The position numbers and the translations under genes were made by a program. The notes beneath the pieces were generated by a model. The model ran no database searches. It worked only from the letters and a program-made list of their open reading frames with translations, and was not told where the DNA came from. From positions 496,001-560,000 of the forward strand of contig NZ_JAMGSL010000004.1 of the NCBI RefSeq assembly GCF_025195125.1: a stretch of 64,000 nt of DNA. Reading direction: 5' to 3'. The stretch comes from Streptomyces sp. Je 1-79. GTDB lineage: Bacteria; Actinomycetota; Actinomycetes; Streptomycetales; Streptomycetaceae. Below are positions 1 to 8,452 of the stretch, piece by piece (positions within the stretch are counted from its first letter, which is position 1; each line of letters starts with the position of its first letter).

Positions 1-292
1 GGCGCTGCTCGAGGGAGACGGCGGGTGGCAGCCCGGTGATCTCGCCGACCTTCGGCGCACCCACCTGGTGGATCAGCCGCCGGGCGTACGGCGCGACCGA
101 CTCGAAGTAGCGGCGCTGGGCCTCCGCGTAGATCGTCCCGAAGGCGAGCGAGGACTTGCCGGAGCCGGACACCCCGGTGAAGACGGCGATCGCGTCGCGC
201 GGAACGTCCACGTCGACGCCGGCGAGATTGTGCTCGCGGGCGCCACGGACGCGGACGTACGGGTCGTGGCCGTCGGGGGGAGTGTCGGGCAT
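1..292 (-). CDS. UvrA-like excinuclease ATPase, N-terminal part
   Basis: Only the first ~97 codons lie in the window; the gene runs off the left edge. The N-terminus has [12 protein letters not shown] followed by a Walker A loop [16 protein letters not shown] and then [10 protein letters not shown], the standard start of UvrA family ATPases. UvrA recognises DNA damage with UvrB; in Streptomyces, UvrA paralogues can also protect against drugs. Start ATG at 292. Whether this is canonical UvrA or a paralogue cannot be decided from this fragment. Confidence 0.85.
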   Translation of the reverse strand, partial: MPDTPPDGHDPYVRVRGAREHNLAGVDVDVPRDAIAVFTGVSGSGKSSLAFGTIYAEAQRRYFESVAPYARRLIHQVGAPKVGEITGLPPAVSLEQR

Positions 293-301
293 CCCCCGAT
301 T

Positions 302-1321
302 CTAGGCGTTCTCGCTGGTCAGGCCCGCGACGCGAGCCAGTCGGCGGTACGAGTCGAGCAGCGCCGCCCGGTCGTGCGTACTGGTCGTCACCAGTACCTC
401 CTGGGCCCCGCTCTCCTTCACCACCCGCTCCAGCGCGTCTTCGACCTGCTCCTCCGTGCCGTACACATGTCCTTTCAGCCCCGCCTCGAAGAAGCCGCGC
501 TGCTTGTCGGTCATGGTCTGCCGCTCGATCCCGTCCACGGGCATGAGCGGCGGGAAGACGCCCCGGGTGCGGGAGTAGGCGAGCGACCACGCCTCCGGGA
601 CCAGCAGCCCGCGCGCCTTCTCCTCGGTCGCGGCGACCGCGACCGTGCCCGCGACCACGACGTACGGCTCCTCGGACCAGAGCGAGGGGCGGAAGGCCGA
701 CCGGTAGGCGTCGACGGCGCTCAGCATCCGCTCCCGGCCGCGCAGATCGCCGATCACGAGCGGCAGCCCGGCGGCGGCGGCGACCGACGCCCCTTCACCG
801 GTCGCGAGGACGTACGGCGGGACCCGAAGCCCCTCGGCCGGGCGGGCGTGCACCTGCGGGTGGGCGGTCTGCGTGCCGGCGAACCAGCCCAGCAGCTCGT
901 CCAGCTGCTCCCCGAACCGGTCGGCGTCCTCCTTGTCCCGGCCGAGCGCACGACGGATCCCGTCGGTGAAGCCGACCGAACGGCCGAGACCCATGTCGAT
1001 CCGGCCGGGGAACAGCGACTCCAGGACGCCGAACTGCTCGGCGACGACCATCGGCTGGTGGTTGGGGAGCATCACCCCGCCGGTGCCGACGCGGACGGTG
1101 GACGTCGCGGCGGCCACGGCGGCCGCGAGCACGGTCGGCGCCGAACCGGCGACGCCCGGCACGCTGTGGTGCTCCGAGACCCAGAACCGGTGGTAGCCGA
1201 GCGCCTCCACCTCCCGCGCCAGGTCCACGGTCGCGCGCAGGGCCGCGGAACCGTCCTCGCCCTCCCTGGTCCGGGAGCGGTCGAGGACGGAGAAACGGAT
1301 ACCGCCGAGTGAAGAGGTCAC
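302..1321 (-). CDS. LLM-class flavin-dependent oxidoreductase
   Basis: A 339-aa protein of the bacterial luciferase-like monooxygenase fold. It carries GYHRFWVSEHHSVPG near the N-terminus, VRVGTGGVMLPNHQP, and FPGRIDMGLGRSVG, all typical of the MsnO8-like subgroup of FMNH2- or F420-dependent enzymes. GTG at 1321 is chosen because the family consistently begins a few residues before the first beta strand; reading further upstream gives unrelated low-complexity sequence. Substrate unknown. It sits alone, 9 bp from the divergent-side UvrA-like gene start, with no operon partner. Confidence 0.85.
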   Translation of the reverse strand: MTSSLGGIRFSVLDRSRTREGEDGSAALRATVDLAREVEALGYHRFWVSEHHSVPGVAGSAPTVLAAAVAAATSTVRVGTGGVMLPNHQPMVVAEQFGVLESLFPGRIDMGLGRSVGFTDGIRRALGRDKEDADRFGEQLDELLGWFAGTQTAHPQVHARPAEGLRVPPYVLATGEGASVAAAAGLPLVIGDLRGRERMLSAVDAYRSAFRPSLWSEEPYVVVAGTVAVAATEEKARGLLVPEAWSLAYSRTRGVFPPLMPVDGIERQTMTDKQRGFFEAGLKGHVYGTEEQVEDALERVVKESGAQEVLVTTSTHDRAALLDSYRRLARVAGLTSENA

Positions 1322-1402
1322 GCAGGGTTCAACGCCCCCGGGCGCGGGGGATTCCCGGAGGGGGGCGTTCGCGTCCGGCTCCGTACTGCCTACGCTGTCC
1401 GT

Positions 1403-1891
1403 GTGACGCGTACCAGCAGGCCCCTCGCCGTCTTCGACCTCGACAACACCCTCGCCGGCACCGCGCACCGGCAGCGCTTCCTGGAGCGCAGTCCGCGCGA
1501 CTGGAAGGCGTTCTTCGCCGCGGCCCCCCACGATCCGCCGCTCGCGGAGGGCGTCGCCCTCTGCCGTGAGGCCGCCGAGGAGTGCGAGGTCGTCTATCTC
1601 ACCGGGCGCCCCGAGCGCTGCCGCCGGGACACCGTCGACTGGCTCGCCGCGCAGGAGCTGCCGGCGGGCACCGTCCACATGCGGCGCGACCGGGACTTCC
1701 GGCCCGCGCGCGTGACCAAGCTGGAGATCCTGCGCCGGCTCGGTCGCGACCGTGAGATCCGGATGCTCGTCGACGACGACGAGCTGGTCTGCGACGCCGC
1801 CGAGAAGGCCGGTTTCACGGTCGTACGGGCCCGCTGGGCGGCCGCCTCGGAGGCGCTCAAGGACGCCCAGGAGAAGGAGGGCCGGACCTGA
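1403..1891 (+). CDS. HAD-family phosphatase, polynucleotide-kinase 3'-phosphatase type
   Basis: A 162-aa HAD hydrolase. Motif I is FDLDNTLAGT (nucleophile and acid/base Asp), motif II VYLTGRPERCR, and motif IV LVDDDELVCDAA. The small size and the YLTGRPE motif match the stand-alone phosphatase domain resembling T4 Pnkp, which removes 3' or nucleotide phosphates. GTG start at 1403; the reading frame is closed just upstream. The true substrate is not determined. Monocistronic in appearance. Confidence 0.75.
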   Translation: MTRTSRPLAVFDLDNTLAGTAHRQRFLERSPRDWKAFFAAAPHDPPLAEGVALCREAAEECEVVYLTGRPERCRRDTVDWLAAQELPAGTVHMRRDRDFRPARVTKLEILRRLGRDREIRMLVDDDELVCDAAEKAGFTVVRARWAAASEALKDAQEKEGRT

Positions 1892-1921
1892 GCCGACCCG
1901 CGCCCTGGGCGGAGGGCACCG

Positions 1922-2137
1922 TCAGGCCCCCTCTTCCAGCCGGAAGCCGACCTTGAGACCGACCTGGTAGTGCCCGATCGCCCCGTCGACGATGTGGCCG
2001 CGGACCTGCGTCACCTCGAACCAGTCCAGGCCCCGGAGGTTCTGCCCGGCCCGCTCGATGCCGTTCTTGATGGCCTGGTCGATCCCCTCCGGGGAGGTGC
2101 CGACGATCTCGGTGACGCGATAGGTGTGGTTCGACAT
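1922..2137 (-). CDS. Dodecin family flavin-binding protein
   Basis: A 71-aa protein matching the dodecin length and pattern: YRVTEIVGTSPEGIDQAI, then GLDWFEVTQVRGHI and YQVGLKVGFRLE at the C-terminus. The Trp in LDWFEV is the residue that stacks on flavin in dodecins. Dodecins form hollow dodecamers that store or buffer FMN, riboflavin or CoA. ATG at 2137. Its stop lies 30 bp from the stop of the convergent phosphatase gene. Confidence 0.9.
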   Translation of the reverse strand: MSNHTYRVTEIVGTSPEGIDQAIKNGIERAGQNLRGLDWFEVTQVRGHIVDGAIGHYQVGLKVGFRLEEGA

Positions 2138-2163
2138 GGGGGCCGAACTCCTCTCGATGGGGG

Positions 2164-2928
2164 TCACTCCACGGTGCCCCACCACGCCCCGGTCCGCGAC
2201 ACGTCGGGCTCCGGGTGGTCGGGCGCGCCGTCGGTGAGGGCGAGGCGGGAGACGATCCGGTACCGGTCGCCCCGGTAGAGCGAGCGGACGTACTCCACCG
2301 GACGTCCGCCCGTGTCCGAGGTGATCCGGTCGAAGAGCAGCGCGGGGGAGAGGACGGGGACGTCGAGGAGCGCGGCCTCCTCCTCGCTCAGCACCGTCGG
2401 CTCGATCGACTGGACCGCGCGCGCGGTGCGGATGCCGCACTTCTCCCGCAGGTGCGCGTAGAAGCCCCGCTCCATGTCGGCCGCGGTCAGACCGGGCACC
2501 AGCTCGGCCGGGACGTGCAGATGCTCCAGCGCGATGGGAGCCCCGTCGACCTGCCGCAGCCGCGCCACGTAGACCAGCTCTGCCGCGGGGGAGACCGTCA
2601 GCTTCCGGCCGATCCGCGCGCCCGCCCGTACGGTACGGAGTTCGAGCACCGTGCTCGTCCAGTGGCCCCGGCTGCGGGGCGCGCCCGCCGCGTGGTCCTC
2701 GGCCACCAGCTCCTGGGTGATCTTGGCCGGGGCGACGAACATACCGCGCCCGTGCTCCCGTACGAGGGCGCCGGTGGCCACCAGCTCGTCGACGGCCGCC
2801 CGCAGGGTGGGGCGCGAGACGCCGAGGGTGGCGCACAGGGTGCGTTCGGAGGGGATGGCGTCACCCGGACGGCGGCCGTCGATCACGGCCAGCAGATGCT
2901 CCCGTACCCGCTCCCGCTTGAGTTCCAT
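2164..2928 (-). CDS. GntR/HutC-family transcriptional regulator 1
   Basis: A 254-aa repressor with an N-terminal winged helix (PSERTLCATLGVSRPTLRAAVDELVATG, residues ~26-53) and a C-terminal UTRA effector domain ending in VEYVRSLYRGDRYRIVSRL. That C-terminus is like DasR, the N-acetylglucosamine-responsive regulator. It is paralogous to the next gene (2959-3726), sharing near-identical DNA-binding helices, so both may bind the same operator while the effector domains differ. It lies 30 bp downstream of that gene on the same strand and probably forms an operon with it, divergent from the sugar-transport operon. Ligand not established. Confidence 0.88.
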   Translation of the reverse strand: MELKRERVREHLLAVIDGRRPGDAIPSERTLCATLGVSRPTLRAAVDELVATGALVREHGRGMFVAPAKITQELVAEDHAAGAPRSRGHWTSTVLELRTVRAGARIGRKLTVSPAAELVYVARLRQVDGAPIALEHLHVPAELVPGLTAADMERGFYAHLREKCGIRTARAVQSIEPTVLSEEEAALLDVPVLSPALLFDRITSDTGGRPVEYVRSLYRGDRYRIVSRLALTDGAPDHPEPDVSRTGAWWGTVE

Positions 2929-2958
2929 CGCGTGCCCTCCCCGCCGTGGTTCCGGCGG

Positions 2959-3726
2959 TCAGTATGCATCCCCTTCCGTCGAGGAGGTCACGACACCGTC
3001 GCGGGTGAAGTCCAGCCGGGAGACGATCCGGTAGCGGTCGCCGCGGTACACCGAGTGGACGTACTCGACGGGCCGCGCGGCGGTGTCGAGGGTGAGGCGC
3101 TCGATCAGCAGCGCGGGGGAGAGGACGGGGACGTCGAGGAGTCTCGCCTCGGCCTCGCTGACGACGGTGGGTTCGATGGACTGTGTCGCCTCCCGGACAT
3201 GGATCCGGTGGTGCTCGCGCAGATGGTCGTAGAGATCGCCGGCCTCCAGCTCCTCGGCGGTGAGCGCGGCGGGGACCAGGTCCGCCGGGATGTGGAGGTG
3301 CTCGATGGCCATGGGGGAGCCGTCGACCAGGCGGAGCCGGGCGATGTAGAGCAGTTCGGCGGCCGGGGAGACCCGGAGCTTGCGGCCGATCCGTGCCCCG
3401 GCCCGCGTCCTGGCTGACTCCAGCACCGTGCTCGACCAGCTGCCCGCCGCCCGGGGGACCGTGAACGCCGTGTCGTTCGGGGTGAGTTGCTGGGTGATCT
3501 TGGCCGGGGCGACGAACATGCCGCGCCCGTGCTCCCGCACCAGGGCGCCCGTCGCGACGAGTTCGTCGACCGCGGCGCGCAGGGTGGGGCGCGAGACGCC
3601 GAGGGTGGCGCACAGGGTGCGTTCGGAGGGGATCGGCTCACCGGGAGCGCCCGCCTCGATCAGGCTCAGCAGGTGCTCCCGTACCCGCTCCCGTTTCAGC
3701 ACCCCGCCCGTGGGGCTGTCCTTCAT
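2959..3726 (-). CDS. GntR/HutC-family transcriptional regulator 2
   Basis: A 255-aa paralogue of the downstream regulator. Helix-turn-helix PSERTLCATLGVSRPTLRAA is identical over this stretch to its neighbour; the UTRA domain ends VEYVHSVYRGDRYRIVSRL. It is the promoter-proximal member of a two-gene unit that faces the transporter operon across ~215 bp containing TGGTC/GACCA half-sites. That arrangement suggests autoregulation plus control of sugar uptake. Tandem retention of two HutC repressors is unusual: one may respond to a different amino sugar, or one may be a spare copy. Confidence 0.88.
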   Translation of the reverse strand: MKDSPTGGVLKRERVREHLLSLIEAGAPGEPIPSERTLCATLGVSRPTLRAAVDELVATGALVREHGRGMFVAPAKITQQLTPNDTAFTVPRAAGSWSSTVLESARTRAGARIGRKLRVSPAAELLYIARLRLVDGSPMAIEHLHIPADLVPAALTAEELEAGDLYDHLREHHRIHVREATQSIEPTVVSEAEARLLDVPVLSPALLIERLTLDTAARPVEYVHSVYRGDRYRIVSRLDFTRDGVVTSSTEGDAY

Positions 3727-3770
3727 GCGCTCTCCCTGACTCCCTGACTGCCGGTCCGTGCGTCTGTCTG

Positions 3771-3794
3771 ACTGGTCAACTGGTCAACTGGTAA
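3771..3794. promoter_or_regulatory. Triple direct repeat of ACTGGTCA, candidate operator
   Basis: Three head-to-tail copies of an 8-bp unit: ACTGGTCA, ACTGGTCA, ACTGGTAA. The unit contains the TGGTC half-site of DasR-type dre operators. It lies about 45 bp upstream of the second GntR gene, so autoregulation is the natural reading. Period 8 does not match a helical turn, so only some copies can be used at once. Binding is inferred. Confidence 0.5.
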
Positions 3795-3905
3795 GGCCCA
3801 TCCTAGCCAGGATTCCTGGTCCGGCGTTCGGTGAACAACGCATATTTTTCAAGGGGTTGACGGCCACATTGGTCCATGCCACCTTCTGGTCACGCAGCTG
3901 ACCAC

Positions 3906-3921
3906 TTGACCAATTGGTCAA
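3906..3921. promoter_or_regulatory. Perfect 16-bp palindrome TTGACCAATTGGTCAA, candidate operator
   Basis: The sequence is identical on both strands. It ends 21 bp before the GTG of the first binding-protein gene, where a repressor would block transcription or the 5' leader. A looser TGGTCCATGCCA element lies at 3870-3881. The GGTC content links it to the adjacent GntR/HutC pair; note that the half-sites are in the opposite order to dre (TGGTC-N2-GACCA). Confidence 0.6.
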
Positions 3922-3942
3922 TTCTCCTTCTCCGAGGTGCCC

Positions 3943-5199
3943 GTGAAGACCAGATCCCTCGCAGCACCCGTCGCCCTCGCGGCGACCCTCGCCCTCTCTG
4001 CCACCGCCTGCGGTTCGACGGACGACCCGAAGGCCGGCGGAACCGGCAAGGTCACCGTGTGGATCATGAAGGACAGCGTCACCGACGACTTCCTCACCCG
4101 CTTCCGCACCGACTTCGAGGCGACGCACCAGGGCACCACCCTCGACATCCAGATCCAGGAGTGGGACGGCATCGGCGAGAAGGTGACCGCCGCCCTGGCC
4201 AGCAAGGACGCCCCCGACGTCATCGAGGTCGGCAACACCCAGGTCGCCCAGTACGCGGCGAGCGGCGGAGTGCGCGACCTCAGTGAGAAGGTCACCGAAC
4301 TGAACGGCGCCGACTGGCTGCCCGGCCTCGCCGAGCCCGGGAAGGTCGACGGCAAGCAGTACGGCATCCCCTGGTACGCGGCCAACCGTGTCGTCATCTA
4401 CCACAAGGACCTCTTCGCCCAGGCCGGCGTCACCGCCCCGCCCAGGACCCGCGACGAGTGGCTCGCCGTCACCGCCAGGCTCGACAAGGGCCCGACACAG
4501 GGCATCTACCTCCCCGGACAGAACTGGTACGTCCTCTCCGGCTTCGTCTGGGAGGACGGCGGCGACCTCGCCGTACGGGACGGAAAGGAGTGGAAGGGCG
4601 TGCTCGACACCCCGCAGGCGCTCGCGGGCATGGACTTCTACCAGCGGCTCCAGGCCCTCGGCAAGGGACCCAAGGACTCCGACGAGGCCAAGCCCCCGCA
4701 GGCCGACGTCTTCGCCAAGGGCGACGTCGCCCAGATCATCGCCGTACCGGGCGGCGCGAAGATCGTCGAGGAGGCCAACCCCGCCCTCAAGGGCAAGCTC
4801 GGCTTCTTCCCGATCCCCGGCAGAACGGCCGACAAGCCCGGCGCCGTCTTCACCGGCGGCTCGGACCTCATCGTCCCCGAGGCCTCCGCCCACCCCGACG
4901 CCGCCTACGAGGTCGTCAAGGCGCTCGCCGGCGAGAAGTGGCAGACGGAGATGGCCAGGACGATGAGCTACGTCCCCAACCGCACCTCGCTCGCCCGGGT
5001 CATCCAGGACGACGAGGGAACCGCCGCCATGGCCGCCGGCGCGGCGCAGGGCCGCGCGACGCCCAACTCCCCCCAGTGGGCCGCCGTCGAGGCCACCAAC
5101 CCGATCAAGCAGTACATGACCGCCGTGCTCACCGGCACCGACCCGGCGCGGGCGGCCAAGGACGCGTCGGAGAGCATCACCAAGACCCTCGGCTCGTGA
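3943..5199 (+). CDS. ABC transporter sugar-binding lipoprotein 1
   Basis: A 418-aa extracellular solute-binding protein. It has a lipoprotein signal with lipobox LSATAC (Cys23), so it is anchored outside the membrane. VTVWIMKDSV, APDVIEVGNTQVAQYAA and GIPWYAANRVVIYHKDLF follow the CUT1 binding-protein pattern seen in DasA-like proteins. The start is set at GTG 3943 because the second paralogue begins VKNRHL at the equivalent place and GAGG lies 5 bp upstream; GTG 3937 is possible. It is first in an operon with two permeases; no ATPase gene is present, so a shared MsiK-type ATPase encoded elsewhere is expected. Confidence 0.9.
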   Translation: MKTRSLAAPVALAATLALSATACGSTDDPKAGGTGKVTVWIMKDSVTDDFLTRFRTDFEATHQGTTLDIQIQEWDGIGEKVTAALASKDAPDVIEVGNTQVAQYAASGGVRDLSEKVTELNGADWLPGLAEPGKVDGKQYGIPWYAANRVVIYHKDLFAQAGVTAPPRTRDEWLAVTARLDKGPTQGIYLPGQNWYVLSGFVWEDGGDLAVRDGKEWKGVLDTPQALAGMDFYQRLQALGKGPKDSDEAKPPQADVFAKGDVAQIIAVPGGAKIVEEANPALKGKLGFFPIPGRTADKPGAVFTGGSDLIVPEASAHPDAAYEVVKALAGEKWQTEMARTMSYVPNRTSLARVIQDDEGTAAMAAGAAQGRATPNSPQWAAVEATNPIKQYMTAVLTGTDPARAAKDASESITKTLGS

Positions 5200-6095
5200 G
5201 CGGACGGCGCCGGGCCGCCCTCTGGCCCTACCTCCTCGTCGCGCCGACCGTCCTCGGCGGCGCCCTGCTCCTCGGCTACCCCCTCGTCCGCAACCTGGTG
5301 ATCTCCCTCCAGCACTACGGCATGGGCGAACTCATCCGGGGCGACGCCGCGTTCGTGGGACTCCGCAACTACCGGACCGTCCTGGCGGACCCCGAGTTCT
5401 GGGAGGTCGTCCGGCGCACCTTCTGGTGGACCCTGATCAATGTCGTCCTGATCATGGTGATCGGCACCCTGGTCGCGCTGATGCTGCGGCGGCTGAGCCG
5501 ACGGATGCGGATCCTGGTGACGAGCGGGCTGGTCCTGGCCTGGGCCAGCCCGGTCATCGCCACCACCACCGTCTTCCAGTGGCTCTTCGCCTCCCGTCTC
5601 GGCGTCGTCAACTGGGTGCTTGTACGGCTCGGCTTCACCTCGTACGAGGGTTACTCCTGGCTCGCCGACGGCACCGCCGCCTTCACCGTCCTCGTCCTGC
5701 TCGTGGTGTGGCAGTCGGTCCCGTTCGCCGCCATCACCCTGCACGCCGCCCTGATGACCGTGCCCGAGGAGCTGTACGAGTCGGCCCGGCTGGACGGCGC
5801 GGGGGCCTGGCGGATCTTCCGCTCGGTCACCCTGCCGCTGCTCCGGCCGATCTTCGGCCTCGTCCTCTGTCTCGAAGTGATCTGGGTCTTCCGCTGCTTC
5901 GCCCAGATCTGGGCCGTCACCCGCGGCGGCCCCGGAGACGCGACCACCACGCTGCCCGTCTACGCCTACCGGGTGGCCCAGTCCCTGCACCGCTACGACC
6001 TCGGCTCGGCCGTCTCGACGCTGACCGTGCTCCTCCTCGTCGCCGTGCTCATCGCCTACTTCCGTCAGCTCTTCCGGCAGGAGGCCGACCGGTGA
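5196..6095 (+). CDS. ABC sugar transporter permease, MalF-like
   Basis: A 299-aa inner-membrane permease of the CUT1 family with about six membrane segments. The cytoplasmic EAA loop that contacts the ATPase is seen as ESARLDGAGAWRIFRSVTLP. GTG at 5196 overlaps the binding-protein stop by 4 bp, so the two are translationally coupled. The next permease overlaps its own stop in the same way. The product should pair with that second permease to form the membrane channel. Confidence 0.92.
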   Translation: MSGRRRAALWPYLLVAPTVLGGALLLGYPLVRNLVISLQHYGMGELIRGDAAFVGLRNYRTVLADPEFWEVVRRTFWWTLINVVLIMVIGTLVALMLRRLSRRMRILVTSGLVLAWASPVIATTTVFQWLFASRLGVVNWVLVRLGFTSYEGYSWLADGTAAFTVLVLLVVWQSVPFAAITLHAALMTVPEELYESARLDGAGAWRIFRSVTLPLLRPIFGLVLCLEVIWVFRCFAQIWAVTRGGPGDATTTLPVYAYRVAQSLHRYDLGSAVSTLTVLLLVAVLIAYFRQLFRQEADR

Positions 6096-6925
6096 CACCC
6101 CGCGCCCTGCGCCGCATCCCCCTGAACACGGCCGCGTCGATCGTCTTCGTCCTCGCCGTCTTCCCCGTGTACTGGATGGTCCTCACCGCCTTCAAGCGCA
6201 CCTCCGACATCCAGGCCGAGACCCCCGTCTTCCTGCCGGCCTCCCTCACCCTGGACCACTTCGCGCACGCCGTCGAGGCGGACGGCTTCTGGCTCTTCTG
6301 GCGCAACAGCCTGCTCGTCACCGCCGGTTGCGTCCTGCTCGCCCTCGTCGTGGCGCTCGGCGCCGCCTTCGCCGTCGCCCGAATGCGCTGGCGTGGCCGG
6401 CGCGGGTTCGTCCTGATGGTCTTCATCGCCCAAGTCGCGCCCTGGGAAGCGCTGTTGATCCCCATGTACGTCATCGCCCGGGACGCCGACCTGCTCGACC
6501 GGCTGGGCACCCTGACCCTGATCTACTTCATGGTCACCCTGCCCTTCACCATCGTGACCCTGCGCTCCTTCCTCGCCGCCGTCCCCGCCGAACTCGAAGA
6601 GGCCGCCCAGGTCGACGGCTGCACCCGTGCCGAGGCGTTCCGCCGGGTGACCCTGCCGCTGCTCGCCCCCGGCCTGATGGCCACCTCGCTCTTCGGATTC
6701 ATCACCGCCTGGAACGAGTTCGCCTTCGCCAACATGCTCATCATCAAGAACCAGGACGACCGGACCCTGCCCGTCTGGCTCTCCTCCTTCTCCAACGTCT
6801 TCGGGACCGACTGGGGCGCCACCATGGCCGCCTCCACCCTCTTCGCCCTGCCCGTCCTCATCCTCTTCCTGGTCCTGCAGGGCCGGGTCGCCGCCGGGAT
6901 GACCGGCGGAGCCGTGAAGGGATAG
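6092..6925 (+). CDS. ABC sugar transporter permease, MalG-like
   Basis: A 277-aa second permease subunit. It begins with a membrane segment (IVFVLAVFPVYWMVLTAFK) typical of MalG-type proteins, and has the EAA loop EEAAQVDGCTRAEAFRRVTLP and ITAWNEFAFANML near the C-terminus. GTG at 6092 overlaps the previous stop by 4 bp. The hexosaminidase gene follows 9 bp after its stop, tying transport to intracellular trimming of the imported oligosaccharide. Confidence 0.92.
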   Translation: MTPRALRRIPLNTAASIVFVLAVFPVYWMVLTAFKRTSDIQAETPVFLPASLTLDHFAHAVEADGFWLFWRNSLLVTAGCVLLALVVALGAAFAVARMRWRGRRGFVLMVFIAQVAPWEALLIPMYVIARDADLLDRLGTLTLIYFMVTLPFTIVTLRSFLAAVPAELEEAAQVDGCTRAEAFRRVTLPLLAPGLMATSLFGFITAWNEFAFANMLIIKNQDDRTLPVWLSSFSNVFGTDWGATMAASTLFALPVLILFLVLQGRVAAGMTGGAVKG

Positions 6926-6934
6926 CGCGCCACC

Positions 6935-8452
6935 ATGCCCCCGCCCCCGCTCCCTCTCGTCCCCCGGCCCGCGCAGGCGACCACCCTGCCCGGCAGGTTC
7001 ACCTTCGACGCCACGACCGCCCTCAAGGCCGCACCCGGAGCCGAAGGCGCGGCCCGGCTGCTGCGCACCCTCCTCGCGCCGGCCACCGGACTGCCCCTCC
7101 CCGAGCGTCCCGACGGCACCGTCGTCCTCGCCCTCGACCCGGCCCTCACCGGGCTCGGCGACGACGGGTACGGCCTGACCGTCGGCGCCGAGGGCGTGCT
7201 GATGCGCGCCGCCCGGCCGCGGGGCCTGCTCGCCGGTGTCCAGACGCTCCGTCAACTCCTCCCCGTTCAGGCCCTGCTCGACGAACCGGCGCCCGGCGTC
7301 GCCTGGTCCGTCCCCTGTTTGCAGATCACCGACACGCCCCGGTTCCCCTGGCGCGGAGCGATGCTCGACGTCGCCCGCCACTTCCGCCCCGTCTCCTTCC
7401 TCCACCGGTACGTCGACCTCCTCGCCCTGCACAAACTGAACGTCCTCCACCTCCACCTCACCGACGACCAGGGCTGGCGCATGCCCGTCGCGACGCACCC
7501 CCGGCTCACCGAGGTCGGAGGCCTGCCCCACGGTGGCGCCTACACCCGCGCCGAACTCACGGGCCTGGTCGCCCACGCGGCCGAGCGGGGCGTCACCGTC
7601 GTCCCCGAGATCGAGATGCCGGGCCATGTCCGGGCCGCCCTAGCCGCCTACCCCCGGCTCGGCAACCGGCCGGACCGCACGCTCGACGTCTGGGACCGGT
7701 GGGGCGTGTGCGACACCGTCCTCGGCGTCCACGACGAGGCCCTCGACTTCTGCCGTGACGTCCTCGACGAGGTGATGGACGTCTTCCCCTCCCCGTACGT
7801 CCACGTCGGAGGGGAGGAGTGCCCCACCACCGAGTGGCACGCCTCCCCGACGGCACGCCGACGGATCGCCGACGAGGGGCTCGACGGACCCGACGCCCTG
7901 CACGGCTGGTTCATGGAACGGATCGGCAGCCACCTCGTCGCCGCCGGCCGCCGTCCGCTCGGCTGGACCGAGACCGGTGCCGACCTCCCCCCGTACTTCA
8001 CCGTCATGCCCTGGCGCGACACCGCCCACGGCCGGACCGCGGCCCGCCGCGGCCACCGCGTCGTCATGGCGCCGCACCGCAGCACCTACCTCGACTACCC
8101 GCAGTCGGCGCGCTCCGACGAGCCGCCCGGTCAGCCCGGCGCCGTCGTCGACCTGCGGGCCGTCCACGGCACCGACCCGGCCCCCGCCGGCTGGACCGCC
8201 GAGGAGACGGACCGGGTGCTCGGAGCCCAGGCCCAGTTGTGGACCGAGTACGTGCCCACCGCCGCGCACGCCGAGTACCTGACCTTCCCCCGGCTCTGCG
8301 CCCTGGCGGAGGTCGCCTGGTCCGGACGCGGCGACTGGCCCGGCTTCCTCGGCCGGCTGCGCCACCACAGGACCCGGCTCGACGCCCTCGGGGTGCCGCG
8401 CCGTCTTTCCCCACCCCCGTCCCCACCCCAGGAGAGGAATCCCGATGAGTGA
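6935..8452 (+). CDS. Beta-N-acetylhexosaminidase, GH20
   Basis: A 505-aa GH20 enzyme: N-terminal GH20b-like domain (to ~residue 120), then the TIM barrel starting RFPWRGAMLDVARHF, with HLTDDQGWRMP, VVPEIEMPGH and a C-terminal AQLWTEYV. These enzymes release terminal GlcNAc or GalNAc by substrate-assisted catalysis. No signal peptide is seen, so it probably acts on imported oligosaccharides in the cytoplasm. Odd point: the catalytic pair, normally Asp-Glu in HxGGDE, reads HVGGEE here (Glu294-Glu295). It overlaps the next gene by 8 bp. Confidence 0.9.
   Translation: MPPPPLPLVPRPAQATTLPGRFTFDATTALKAAPGAEGAARLLRTLLAPATGLPLPERPDGTVVLALDPALTGLGDDGYGLTVGAEGVLMRAARPRGLLAGVQTLRQLLPVQALLDEPAPGVAWSVPCLQITDTPRFPWRGAMLDVARHFRPVSFLHRYVDLLALHKLNVLHLHLTDDQGWRMPVATHPRLTEVGGLPHGGAYTRAELTGLVAHAAERGVTVVPEIEMPGHVRAALAAYPRLGNRPDRTLDVWDRWGVCDTVLGVHDEALDFCRDVLDEVMDVFPSPYVHVGGEECPTTEWHASPTARRRIADEGLDGPDALHGWFMERIGSHLVAAGRRPLGWTETGADLPPYFTVMPWRDTAHGRTAARRGHRVVMAPHRSTYLDYPQSARSDEPPGQPGAVVDLRAVHGTDPAPAGWTAEETDRVLGAQAQLWTEYVPTAAHAEYLTFPRLCALAEVAWSGRGDWPGFLGRLRHHRTRLDALGVPRRLSPPPSPPQERNPDE

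Noticed and set aside
6065..7627. Long open frame on the minus strand opposite the permease and hexosaminidase genes
   Set aside because: It is a mirror of strongly G/C-biased codons on the plus strand; the product is Gly/Glu/Asp-rich low complexity with no family pattern.
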